Part shown: piece by piece, positions 1 to 11,010 of the stretch | How positions within the stretch are numbered: position 1 is the first letter of the stretch | Layout of the letters: each line of letters begins with the position of its first letter | Made by a program: the position numbers and the translations under genes | Notes under the pieces: model-generated | Databases searched by the model: none | What the model was told of the DNA's origin: nothing | What the model saw: only the letters and a program-made list of their open reading frames with translations | DNA from: Siphonodentalium dalli | Taxonomy: Eukaryota > Mollusca > Scaphopoda > Gadilida > Siphonodentaliidae | Assembly (NCBI GenBank): GCA_032622095.1 | Contig: CP136069.1 | Span: forward strand, 128,383,123-128,447,122 | Direction: 5' to 3' | DNA: 64,000 nucleotides

Positions 1-485
1 ACATCATTTCTTTTAAACTTAAAATGATTAGCCAGTATATAGCACCAGAACAGAGGAGCACATGGACATATCTTTAAAACATATGTATCTTCATGAAGAT
101 ATGATAAACTAGATTGATTGATTGATTGTTTGATTGATACATCTCTATGTAAAACACAATTGTCGTCTTTTATTTTTTCGAACTAATATGGGTATGATAT
201 TCATGTTTCATGCTATAACGTCTGAAGTATACGCAGTTGTAAATAAATAAATACTTCTTTATTGGTGGGACGGGTTAAACGCGATAAACAAAATGATAAT
301 CGCTCCGACCTGACAAGGTGAGCCACTACTTATATTCCATGTGTAAGAATAATGTTTTGCAATGCCGTTTGGATATACAATTTATGAGAATACGTTTGAG
401 AACAAGAGTATTCTCTATTCCCACCAAATATCCACATAGGGTTTCACATCACTTTAACCTGTGCAACACCGGGTAACCCTGCTAG
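1..485 (+). mobile_element. Non-autonomous Helitron-like element, 5' end outside window
   Basis: The first 485 bases are repeated, diverged, at 22026-22556: shared blocks include the GATTAGCCAG/AATTAGCCAG stretch, the CTTCATG(A/G)AGATATGATAA stretch and the TTCTCTRTTCCCACCAAAT stretch. The 3' end has a small hairpin around CACCGGGTAACCC and then CTAG followed by T, the arrangement expected of Helitron 3' ends and shared with the elements at 46593-48076 and 55882-56823. No Rep/helicase coding is present. A short GATT microsatellite (about 113-135) lies inside. The 5' terminus is not in the window, so the class is inferred from the 3' end only. Confidence 0.45.
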
Positions 486-1056
486 TATACACTATTTACA
501 AATGATAGCATGTGGTTTGTTCCGAAAATTTCAACATACACATGAAAACAGCAAAATACATGTACATAACTAAAACAAACAATCAACACAACACATACAC
601 GCATTACATAACATAAAAAAAGCACGGATGAGTGTCTGGTAGTGACTAGAGTGTCATTACCGTTCAATTTTGCCAACTATAATGGACGGAAGGTGTCTCT
701 CGGGCAATTACGGTACAACATGGTCAATATACGCTATATTGCTGTTAAAAAACTGAATTCTGTTTATATCTATTCTATATATACGTTTTATACCGTCAAT
801 GTTCGGTTTTGAGCATAGTTGTAAATATCTACATTTGCTTTCACCACATGGTCAACGGCAATGTCCGCGAACTCCACTAACTTGAACCGTGCCAAGGGGC
901 GTGACTTGTGTGACTGTCAATGACTATTTGTTATACAGAAGAGTGTTTTTATATTTCTCAATTATCGATATTTATCTGATTTTTCATCTGTTTAAAAGTA
1001 GTTTCTTCGTCTATATTCCGAAACTTTGTTTAATGGCAGTTAATGGAATCGCGACT
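486..1056. other. Intergenic, no supported feature
   Basis: AT-rich sequence with only short open frames of random character on both strands. No splice-consistent exon, RNA gene or repeat was recognised. Confidence 0.5.
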
Positions 1057-1182
1057 GTTCGATATACCCAGTCGCTCGTCCGTTAATCGGTTAATCCAGT
1101 TCGATATACCCAATCGCTAGTGCTTTAATCTGTTAATCCTACTCGATATACCCAGTCGCTCGTCCGTTAATTGGTTAATCCT
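1057..1182. repeat. Minisatellite, 42-bp unit x 3
   Basis: Three tandem copies start at 1057, 1099 and 1141, each beginning with TTCGATATACCCARTCGCT or a close variant and ending in TTAATCC. Copies 1 and 3 are more alike than either is to copy 2. Confidence 0.85.
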
Positions 1183-1356
1183 GACAAAATAAATGGTACT
1201 TTACCATGCACAAATCTCAACGTGGCAAGATTATTTAAAGGGGGACTCTACCCTAAATCCGGCCATTTATGGGATCATCTCCTTTTTATACTCGACAGCA
1301 TATATGCAACAAATGAATGAATTTGAGCCAGGAATGTGTGCAATATACACCATGTG

Positions 1357-1742
1357 CTCTGTGAACAATGGTTAGTTCAATATACACCATGTGCTATGTG
1401 AACAATGGTTAGTTCAATATACACCATGTGCTCTGTGAACAATGGTTAGTTCAAAAATACACTCGAATTCTCTGTGAACAAGGGTTAGTTCAAAAATACA
1501 ATCGAATGCTCTGTGAACAATGGTTAGTTCAAAAATACACTCGAATGCTCTGTGAACAAGGGTTAGTTCAAAATACACTCGAATGATCTGTGAACAATGG
1601 TTAGTTCAATATACACTCGCATGCTCTGTGAACAATGGTTAGTTCAAAAATACACTCGAATGCTCTGTGAACAATGGTTAGTTCAATATACACTCGCATG
1701 CTCTGTGAACAATGGTTAGTTCAAAAATACACTCGCATGCCC
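1357..1742. repeat. Minisatellite, 37-39-bp unit x 10
   Basis: Ten tandem units of the form CTCTGTGAACAATGG + TTAGTTCAAAAATACACTCGAATG. Variants (AAGGG for AATGG, TATACACC for AAATACACTC, CGCATG for CGAATG) alternate along the array, suggesting a higher-order order in the last units. It yields a spurious open frame but no credible protein. Confidence 0.9.
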
Positions 1743-2984
1743 TACGAACGATGCAAACTAACAAATATTGTACATCATTCGAAAGCAAAGCATACATGTG
1801 CTCTTCACGAATATTGCAACATTTAAACCCTATTTTTGAGAATCAGCCAGGTGCTATTTGCCGATTCCTTGACATTCCTTGCCAATTATACACATAATCC
1901 GAATTAACTCTCCCAAATTACTATTTCTTTCGCTTAGGGGGTGGGGTAAAAGATATTCGATTCGAGTCGAGGAGCCCACCCATCAAAGCTCAGAGTGATC
2001 AGATATCAAGTTTTGAATCTTTCACCGCCGGTGCTTTTTGGCGGCCTGGAAAAAAGTCAACGAGCCGACGGCCTCCGATCGAATTGCTGCTGAAGATGAT
2101 AATTCTAAAATTAAGTGACTGGGTGTTAGATATGGCCAAATTTCGTTGAACAAAATGTTGATAAATAACAGGTTTTGGACAATTGTATACTATAGTTGAC
2201 TGTGGTTAGCATTATTTGGGGGAGGGGGCAACTAATCGATTTTGATAACTGAAGCGGCATTTCAAAACATGTTGTTGTTGCTGTTGTTGTTGGAATCTGA
2301 TGATATGGTGACCATTGAATCGGAGTGAGTACCCCCTTAAATGTTGCAATATTCATGAAGAGGAGATGATATGCATGCTTTCGAATGATGTATAATAATT
2401 ATGTATTGTTTTATTGCGTAACACGTGAGAAAATTAAGTTTATATATATGTTCCTGTTCATCTTACCCGGAATAGTCAAAGTCTTGTTAGTTCGGAAGCT
2501 GTTCCTGTTCCTGGTTCCGTTCTTGTTACTCGAAATAGTCAATCCCCATTTTTAGGCCACCGAACTTTCGCATTCTGGTGAACTATAAAATGTGACGTTG
2601 CGACAGGGAGGTTTGTGACACCGCCCCCAACTTTGAACAACATTTTCAACACTTGGAATATCGTGCCTTCTACACCATCAGTTGGAAATTTCAGACAAAT
2701 GTTGGTCCAATTGTTCTTATATTAGAAACATCGATGATCGCGGTGCCAACAGCTTGTCGTGATCCATGTACATGTATGCGACTATCGTTTAAACATTGTC
2801 CTATACACGACGGGCATCCATCTAGAATCAGGTAGTTTAGGCACCACAAACCACCCAATATCACCGGATATTATACTATATAAAAAACAATATGTTAAAC
2901 ATGTAATACCCTCACAGGCTAGACCTCCGTATCTCGTCAATTGAATTAACAGACGTACGGCCTAGCTCGTCTGATATGGGAAAC
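1743..2984. other. Intergenic, no supported feature
   Basis: Holds a short GTT/GCT microsatellite near 2270-2292 and several short random open frames. No exon with splice sites in a conserved frame was found here. The exons that should precede copy 1 of the host gene (compare 38286-38461) were looked for and not found. Confidence 0.45.
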
Positions 2985-3694
2985 ATAGACACAAATTTAA
3001 GTTCCCAGATGATGATGTGCAGTTGTGCACCCATTGGGCATCTCGATTATGCATGCATTGTGTCGTCTGCCAATTTGGGGATATATACATGAATAGAAAC
3101 TAAACTATAAAAGAGAAATTTTCTTAAAAAAAATTAAAAACATGTTTATTTGATAATAAGAATACTTTACAGACAAAATGTGAGGCCCAAGCAGAATATG
3201 AGGTCTCCACTGCAGATGATGAATTTAGTTGAATACGGGGTAGCATCACTAAATTCACCCTTTGTGGACCTCATTCTGCAAATGTCCAGCACCATATTTT
3301 GAGGCCCGAATGACACATGTGCTACAAAGGGACAAATTTCTGGAGCAATTTTGAAAATAAACAGCAGGGTGGGTGGGTTCATGATGGGTGGAAAATTTCA
3401 GAATAACCGAAGCCCAACATTCTTTTGACGGGGAAGTTGTGTGATAATGTCAGAGTTATTTATTCTGAGACTCGTCCTTAAATGGTTGCTAAAATATGTT
3501 GCATATAAGCTGTTAATTGTGTTAACGAGATACCGCGGTAAGCGTATATTACAGCCCATTTCTGCCTAATCTATATGTTTCTATGTAGTGTCGTATCGGG
3601 TGGCTTTTTCCGTCAGATGCATGTTTTCATAAAATCAGACGTTATAAGTTACAAGTGCATGTAACTGCACCCATTTGTTGTTGACCATTGACAG

Positions 3695-6187
3695 ATACGA
3701 GTGGAACTGCTGCTTGATGGACGGGTGGTGGTTTACTTACTGTTCGATGTGACTGGATCTGGGTTTACTTCGTGGTTCACGCCAGAGAGACTCATCGAAG
3801 CCAGCTGGCCGACATTACCACTGCCGACATACGCGTTGTTTTTAATTGACAAAGCGGCTTGGGGGTGAGTATAGATTCACCACCCATTATCACAAGTGCA
3901 TGACGCAAAATGTGTCATAGCAAAAGTACCTATATATAAGACAAGGCTTCTAACTCCCGAAATGTAGAATGTCCATATATTCTCAAAACTGTAGTCAGAA
4001 ATGGAGCAATAAACGAAACATAAAAATTATAATGAAATAGTCATATTCCTTGAGTAATTCCCTATCATGCACAGCTATCGACAGTGGAGATATATTCCAT
4101 GGAAACATCAGACACCACTGGAGAGCGGACACAAAAAAGTGGTCGAACAAGACTCAAGACTCCACATGTCCGGTCACGCAACAGGCCATAATGGCAATAC
4201 TATTTTAACATTGAATATAAGGAAACAGCCGCTAAATTCCTGTAACATTTTCCTTTATTTTGATATTATGGACGAATCACGTACAATCGGAGACTGGCGA
4301 AAGAATGTGGTTGAACAAGACTCGGTCCGGTCGCGGCAATAAGACCGGGCATAGTCGTGTTCAAACAATTTTTGTGAACGTTCTCTGATGGTTTCTGGGA
4401 AGATATCCATATATCAAAATATATGGAATTGTTATAGAATTACGATTATTCTGCCATTATCATTTGTTTTATATCTGTTACTGCATTTCTGTCCACATTT
4501 TGGGACATGTGGAAATTCTCAATTCGAAGAGTTAAGAACCTTATAGGTACTTTAAATATGTGTCGAATTCGTGATGACATATAAAGCATAATTAATATCA
4601 AGAATGATTTTGTTTTTGCCAGACGATTTTTCTACATTCTGGAAGCCTTAGGAGGATGCACGGGTGATCAGACATACCTCATCATCAGCCAACAAGCGAC
4701 AGCCGCAGATTGCCCATATCATGTAGACGCCGTATACCCTCAATTCATCTATTCACTACTGGATACAAGCGCAAACTTTGCAGTGGGTAAGTCATTCCAT
4801 CGCGTGTAACATTTATGTATGAAAGACCCGAAATGTCAGGTCCCAGATCGATATAGCACGATTGGTGTGCCTTGTTTGAGCCAATTTCGCCTTGTGCTAT
4901 TTGATAAACTGTATGCAGGGTTCTAAGTCTCAATTTACAACAACATACTTATTTTAATCTAAAGGTCCACTTAATTATCGAGTCAACGATTATTTGTTAT
5001 AGTACCTTGATATACTGTTTTAATAACAATCTATGCCATAACATATTAAAATACTATAATTCATCAATATTAAAAACATCTGTGCCTCAAAAGATGCCCA
5101 TAGAGAAATAGAAAACAGCTGAAATCGCAGAAATATTTCCCCCGTTATGGCTCCCAGAATTCAAAAGATTTCAAACTAAAAATGTATTTTCAATGGAATG
5201 GGAATAATTATACCTTTGAGATATAGAGTTATTTCCCCATCCATTGAAAATAATACACTTTGCACTACAATCCAGATGAAAATTAAGCACAAAAACACGT
5301 CGGTAACTCAACAAATACAACATGTTCACAGTTTATTACACCGAATAAGTTGATAATACAATGTTTTGGAGCTTCCTCTTTCAAATGGTATATTATATGG
5401 CATATATGTTATATACGTGAGCTGGGGTTCGAAAATTAAGTGGGCCTTTAACATTACTATTCATTGCTATTGGCTGTTGTTTCACCGATAATACTATTAT
5501 AACCAACTGTGGCGTATACATTTGACAAAATAATTAATACAATTTTGTTATTGAAAGGTTCGTGAAAATATATTTTATTCCTCATTCGTACCTATGATAT
5601 ATAGAGATTGGTTGGACGTGAAGCGCCCTTGATGATCGAAACATCGAGTGATCTTCTCCTTCACCCAATACGTATATAGAATTACATATGTATTCCAATT
5701 ATATATATTGTATAACATTGAACAAATATATTTGGCAGTAAGCGGATGATTATTGAAAATTGTTAATTATTGAAGTTATTGCGATAATTGTTGCTGTCCA
5801 TTTAAAACCTAGAAATTATATAATATAACTCATATTGATTTCTTATATGGGCTGAAAATGCCATAGCAGCAAAGATAGTCTCTTTCAGATATCATTTCTT
5901 TGTCAAAACACGTCATTTAATACACCGAATAATAATGTTAAAACGTTATTATCTGAAAATCCCTACCAATGAATGAACGGGAATGCGAAAGGTATTCCTC
6001 TGTCTGTCACCTACCTGTGATAGCAGACCACTACAACACATGAATAGTACACCATTGTGGAATAATTATGTTTTAGAACAGAATGGGATAATTCTTTCAG
6101 CAAATAAGATTTAGCCATGGCGAATATTTTTAACTTTCAGACGCAGAAATGGGTCGAGCCGATCGTCTGGTGATTTCTGCGGAATGA
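3695..6187 (+). CDS. Host gene copy 1, 3' exons: uncharacterised extracellular-type domain, intact reading frame
   Basis: Three exons: 3695-3864 (phase 0 in, 2 out), 4623-4786 (2 in, 1 out) and 6141-6187 (1 in, TGA at 6185). Each has AG acceptors and GTGAGT/GTAAGT donors, and the phases join without a stop. The joined stretch encodes about 126 residues: a strand-rich part with VVVYLLFDVTGSGFTSWF and PERLIEASWPTLPLP, then RFFYILEALGGCTGDQTYLI, two more Cys-bearing segments (DCPYHVD, YPQFIYS), and a C-terminus DAEMGRADRLVISAE. From memory this pattern (G-GxxSWF, GGC..D..(W/Y)L, C....., P.FLYS, D.G.AD) matches an uncharacterised family of secreted-looking invertebrate proteins. No function is known to me. 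Earlier exons, including any signal peptide, are not in the window. Frame conservation against copy 2 supports this as the functional-frame copy. Confidence 0.7.
4958..5447 (+). mobile_element. TTAA-flanked MITE, copy 1 (490 bp)
   Basis: Ends are inverted: AGGTCCACTTAATTATCGA at the left and its counterpart TTCGAAAATTAAGTGGGCCT at the right, flanked by TTAA (4954-4957 and 5448-5451). The interior (ACAGCTGAAATC, CCCCCGTTATGGCTCCCAGAA) is found inverted at 57417-57760. The paralogous intron near 48480 lacks it, having a single TTTAAC at the matching point. TTAA target sites are typical of piggyBac and Kolobok. No coding capacity. Confidence 0.75.
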
Positions 6188-6450
6188 ATGCAAAGAAGAC
6201 GAAGGAAGCATAGACAAGTTGAGCGGCTGGCTGGTGCATCTATCCTGTATTTGTGTGACGTTTTGTTTTTAATTGAATGGACGGATGTGGCGATTTAGTT
6301 TTGTTAATTAGAATTACTGACTACATATATACGTTCAATTGGCCGATTCCTTCTTCGACATTTCCTTCCAATTCCTTGTGACGTGTTATTCATTCGAATG
6401 TTAGTGAAATGTGTGTGTCCCATGTACCACAGTTGCGATAGCATAAACGT

Positions 6451-6648
6451 CATATAACTTAGTCGCGGCCATGTTGGATCCATCCAGCCCCGTTTAGTGT
6501 TACAGATCAAATTTCTGGACCAGCATTCCATATATATGGAATTCATGAATATCTAAAAGCTCCATATATGGAATTCTCACATAACTTTGACCTGTAGCAG
6601 ACGGAAAGGGGCTGCATGTATCCAATATGGCCGCAACAAAGTTATATG
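6451..6648. mobile_element. Foldback MITE, copy 1 (198 bp)
   Basis: Begins CATATAACTTAGTCGCGGCC and ends with the imperfect complement GGCCGCAACAAAGTTATATG. The inner parts (CTCCATATATGGAATTC) also fold. The same family is at 60919-61180. Copy 2 of the duplicon (58080-58100) lacks it. No coding. Confidence 0.75.
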
Positions 6649-6834
6649 GTCGTCCTTACTGTGGTGCAGTTTGATGACGAGTATCCCCCATTATACTGTG
6701 GCATAGTTAAGTATGTTGTTTGATGCACAAGGAGTCTTCCTGCATGGACTCATCAACCCGTTACGTATCGCTGACTGTTGATCTCTACTCTCGCCTGTAT
6801 ATAACGTGCTCAGTCTGCCTGCACCCATTTTTAA

Positions 6835-7200
6835 AAACACATTTCGGGGGACAAAAGGGAGACTCCCATCTTGAGTTCACCACGAAGATCCATATGTAGT
6901 TTGGTGACGATTGGATGAGAAATGTGACCTGCAAGATGTGATAATGATTTAGTCATACAAAGAGTAAAATCCAATATGGCCGCTGGAAAAAAAGGTAGGC
7001 ACCCATCAAGAGGCCACACCGATGATTTATATGAAGTGTGTTGATGATCGGATGAGAGATACGCTCTGTATGGTGTTCTATTATAAAGGATTTAGTGATG
7101 CAAAGAGTAAAATCCAAAATGGCTGCCGGTGGCCATGTTTTTTAATCGAAAATCGTTCAAATTTGACAGCTCCCATCAAGAGGTGATCCTAGACCCATAT
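6835..7200. repeat. Diverged tandem repeat, about 139-bp unit
   Basis: Two diverged copies share the order GGATGAGARAT ... GATTTAGT ... CAAAGAGTAAAATCCAA ... ATGGC(C/T)GC. The AAAGAGTAAAATCC block starts about 139 bases apart (near 6960 and 7099). A third partial unit may lie at 7150-7200. Confidence 0.6.
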
Positions 7201-7540
7201 ACCGATTATTGTTAAAATCTGTTTGCTTTAACAACTTTATGTTATATTTTAATATGGTTTTTTGAATAGTCTATTTTTATTTGAAGAGTTTACATTTATT
7301 TGAAGAATCTATTATTGTGTTATGTTTTCATTTATATCAGGTTGAATAAATGATTTTTAACGGAACTATCTGAGCCTTTCCATGTCAATGTGTATTGATA
7401 GGTCCTTGATGAAAACATTTAGCAAGCTGACCTTTTTATTACCCATTGGTGTCATCTCTCATTATTAACTGATGGTGAACTCAACCCCATACTAAGAGTT
7501 AAATTCATACCTATTACATAATAGAATCATTCTTAAAATC

Positions 7541-7760
7541 TATATACGAGCGCCTGCGACACATAAGATGCTATGGTGGCGGGATGGGGTTGTGGGTGGG
7601 TACTACCTATATACGAGCGCCTGTGGCGCATACGATACTATGGGTGGCGGGATGGGATGATGGGTGGGTACTACCTATATACGAGCGCCTGTGGCGCATA
7701 AGATACTATGGGTGGCGGGGTGGGGTGGTGTGTGGGTACTACCTATATACGAGCGCCTGC
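7541..7760. repeat. Minisatellite, 67-68-bp unit x 3.2
   Basis: Units start at TATATACGAGCGCCTG at 7541, 7608, 7676 and 7744. Each contains GGCGCATAAGATACTATGGG and a G-rich half (GGTGGCGGGRTGGG). The last partial unit runs straight into the LINE at 7757. Confidence 0.9.
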
Positions 7761-9836
7761 GGTCAGCTGATCAAATTATTAACGAATATATCAAAGCCTC
7801 AGAAGATACAATGATAAGCATCTACGTACGTTTCTTCAATCTATTCCTAAAGACTGGGTTATTCCCAAAAGACTGGGCACTAGGATGAATACAACCCATA
7901 TACAAAGGGTCTGGAGATACAAATGAACCCGGATCTTACAGAGGTATCACACTTTTAAGCTGTTTTGCGAAACTGTTTACCTCCATTCTGAACAACAGGT
8001 TGACTTCCTTTGCAGATGATAATGAATCGATAAGTAAAGCACACATGGGATTCCGGAAGGGTCATTCCACTGTAGATAATATATTCATATTACATGCCTT
8101 AATAAATATATACATCAAGAGCGGTCGAAAACTATATTGCACATTCATTGACTTCCGCAAAGCATTCGATACGGTGTGGAGAGATGCACTGTGGCGCAAG
8201 CTTATATAATCAGATATAAATGGTAAAATACTACGAGTTATACGGAGCTTGTACACGAATATTAAGCTATGTGTGCAAAATAATAATGGTCAGTCAGGTT
8301 TCTTCATAAGCCAGGTAGGTTTATTTCAAGGAGAGACAATATCACCCCTTTTATTCTCTTTTTCGTAAATGATTTACAATGTTTTTTGAACGATTGTGCT
8401 ATTTTAAACCTGAATTTTTAAGATGAGAAATATTGTGAACATATTGGATGTTTTATTAGCATATTATCTTTGTTATATGCCGACGATACGGTTATCTTGT
8501 CAGATTCTGAGGAAAATATGCACCGTGCTCTTTTAGTCTTTGCTGACTACGCCGAGGCATGGAAACTTGAAGTGAATACTCTCAAGACCAAACTCATTAT
8601 ATTTACGAACAAATTACCAATAAATATTCCCATATTTATATACAGAGGGCAAGAAATAAAATTTGTAAAGGAATTTAAATACCTTGGTATCAAGTTCTTC
8701 TACAATGGGAGATTTTGCCAATCTCTTAAAGATACCACAATTACCACAACGAAAGCAATGTACGGTCTACTGAATCGAACTCGAAAACTGAGGTTACCTT
8801 TAGATATTTATTCAAGTTATTCGATGCTATGGTTATGCCTATTATGTTATATGGAAGTGAAGTTTGGTGCTTTGAAAAAGTTCAAATCCTCGAGACGCTC
8901 CATTTGAAATTTTGTAAAATAGTTACCTCAATGAAATCTAGTACGCCTAACTACATGGCTTATGCCGAACTTGATAGCTATCCTATATTGATTGAAATAA
9001 AATACAGGACACTATCATACTGGTCAAAGCTAGTTTCACACGAAGGATCGGAGCTAGCCAAGAATATATTTCTTTTACTTAGATATATAAATGAGAGGGA
9101 TACAAACATGCAAAATAAGATGAATTGGGTATGTTTTGTAGAAGGAATTCAACATGACCTACACATGGAACATGTGTGGACAAACCAATCAGCGCTGAGC
9201 AAAGCAGAGTTGAAAAACATAAAATCGCTACTGATTAAGCAGTATGAGCGCAACCTCTTTGACAACCTGAATGCTTCTACTTCACCGCGTGCCATATTTT
9301 ACGGAGCCATAAAGCAGTCCATGAAAATGTGTAGCTACTTAGTTTATTTGCCATCTCTTTTGTCTAACTACCTATTGAAAATCAGAACATCTAATAATAA
9401 ATTACCAGTAGAAAAAAATAGATTGACAAAAGAAACCACAAATTCCGCAGACAATTTAATGTGTGTTTTATGTGAAAACAGCCCTTGCGACGTATATCAC
9501 TTTATGATCCTATGTCAAAAGTTACAAGATTTACTCGAAATCCACATTCCCAAATATTACTGGGAGAACCCTAACAGAAATAAATTTCATCGTTTGCTCT
9601 CAATTGAATATTTGAGCCTTCTTAAAAAAGTTAGCATATTTATAAAACTATCTTTAAAAAGGATACCACGTTAATGTAAATTGCATCATGGATTACAATA
9701 TAATTTTTTGTGTATGTATTTGTATTGTTATGACTTATATGTTATGGGTGCCTTGTGTATAGTATGTATATATATATGTTATTGCATGTTCCAACTTAAC
9801 TGTTGGCTTTGCAAATAAACAATCAATCAATCAAAC
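7757..9836 (+). mobile_element. Degenerate non-LTR retrotransposon (CR1-like), 5'-truncated, dead
   Basis: Reverse-transcriptase region in broken frames. It starts at the segment equivalent to CGxDxIxNEYIKAS (about 7770), then GFRKGHSTVDNIFILHAL (8048-8101), motif A FIDFRKAFDTVW (8146-8180), motif C LLYADDTVILSDS (8469-8508), and a C-terminal half (8829-9674) with a Cys/His knuckle CVLCENSPCDVYHFMILC near 9460-9515. In-frame stops at 7888 and 8206 and frameshifts near 7766, 8340-8460 and 8830 make it non-functional. The 3' end is AAATAAACAATCAATCAATC, a CAAT-type short-tandem tail. It shares architecture with the LINE at 48600-52240. The clade is by motif impression only. Confidence 0.85.
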
Positions 9837-10239
9837 ACTCAATCAGCATCCTAGATAGCCCTGTGTTCACACGCAATAGTCTAGGCTGTGCTGGGGGGTG
9901 ATCGTCGCACATCGGGGGAATTTATGCGACCATCATTTTCTTATGGGAAAATTACTCTAGTTTTCGAATTCAGAGGGCGCCGAGCCGAGATAGGTGACAA
10001 AATATAACTTTTCACTATGTTTCATAGGGTACCCTACCTAAAAAATGACATATTTTCAAAGGTTAACAGGCATTAGCCAACTGGTTAACAGGGCAGCAAC
10101 ATCGGAAAGATTGTAAACATATTTGCAAAATATGGAACGAATATAGACACTTAATCAGATTCAACATCATTTTCCTGCTTTCCTTCTGATTTCGTGACGT
10201 CATGGTAAAATATGTAGCGTGACGCGTCAAAACTTCATG
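9837..10239. other. Intergenic, no supported feature
   Basis: No open frame or repeat of note. It follows the LINE tail directly. Confidence 0.5.
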
Positions 10240-11010
10240 GCGATTCAGACAAAGTGTTGTGCGTCAACTCTGTGCAAAGATAGCATATCTGTCGAATTCT
10301 TCCAAGTTATATATTTTTGGAAATGGAAGGGTACCCCCTATATAATGATGTTCATACTTACATTATATCTTTCCAAGTATTGATATTATAGACAAAAACT
10401 TAACCCTCCCCCCAATTTCACAAATAACCACATATATGTGTCCATGCAGTTTGTGTACATCAAATAAATTGACAATGCACAGTTTACCTTTTCATATTGT
10501 GTAGAATCGTACGGCGACACTGATAATGTAAAACATCGTTCAAATCCTAGATTAGGAAGGTAATATAAAATCCAAGATGGCGTCCAAGATGGCCGCCAAT
10601 TTTTATATTGACACTCTATACACCAGATGTATGGTAACCGGACTAGATCATCAACTCATGCAAATATAGCATATCTGTCGAATTTTTCCAAGTTAAATAT
10701 TTTAGCAAATGGAAGGGTATTGCCTACAAATTGATGTTCCTATCTTTATTATATATCTCCAAATGGTAAACTAATCGAGAAAAGCTTAACCCTCACCCCA
10801 ATTTCACAAATATCCACTTAAATGCACCCATGCAGATTGTTTCCAATTAAATATCGACAATGCACATTTTGTAGTGTCATATAAGGCAGAACCATCCGAG
10901 GACATGGAGAATCTAAGATTCCGTTCAAATCCTAGATTATGAAGGTAATAAAATCCAAGATGGCGTCCAAGATGGCTGCCAAGTTTAATATCGGCACTCT
11001 GTGCACACTG
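10240..11010. repeat. Tandem duplication, 386-bp unit x 2
   Basis: TAGCATATCTGTCGAATT occurs at 10281 and 10667 (386 bases apart), and the two units stay collinear through CTTAACCCTC.CCCCAATTTC and AAATCCAAGATGGCGTCC. The two copies have drifted. A third trace, ACCAAAATGGCCGCC, follows near 11123. Confidence 0.85.

Larger units (their letters stand above)
2985..6795 (+). repeat. Segmental duplication, copy 1 (compact)
   Basis: Collinear with about 42478-58275. Homology starts at AAGTTCCCAGATGATG (2999 and 42484) and runs through exon, intron and 3' flank to GTATCGCTGACTGTTGATCT (6765 and 58246). Introns as well as exons align, so this is a genomic duplication and not a retrocopy. Copy 1 carries two MITE insertions (4958-5447 and 6451-6648) missing from copy 2. 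Copy 2 carries roughly 12 kb of insertions missing here. Confidence 0.85.

Noticed and set aside
1357-1742. Regularly spaced repeat considered as a CRISPR-like array
   Set aside because: There are no unique spacers: the units are contiguous and about 38 bp, and the context is eukaryotic.
4067-4342. Open frame of 91 codons between two exons of copy 1, with a diverged counterpart near 43550-43940
   Set aside because: It is intron sequence shared through the duplication. The frame is not kept in copy 2 and has no splice support.
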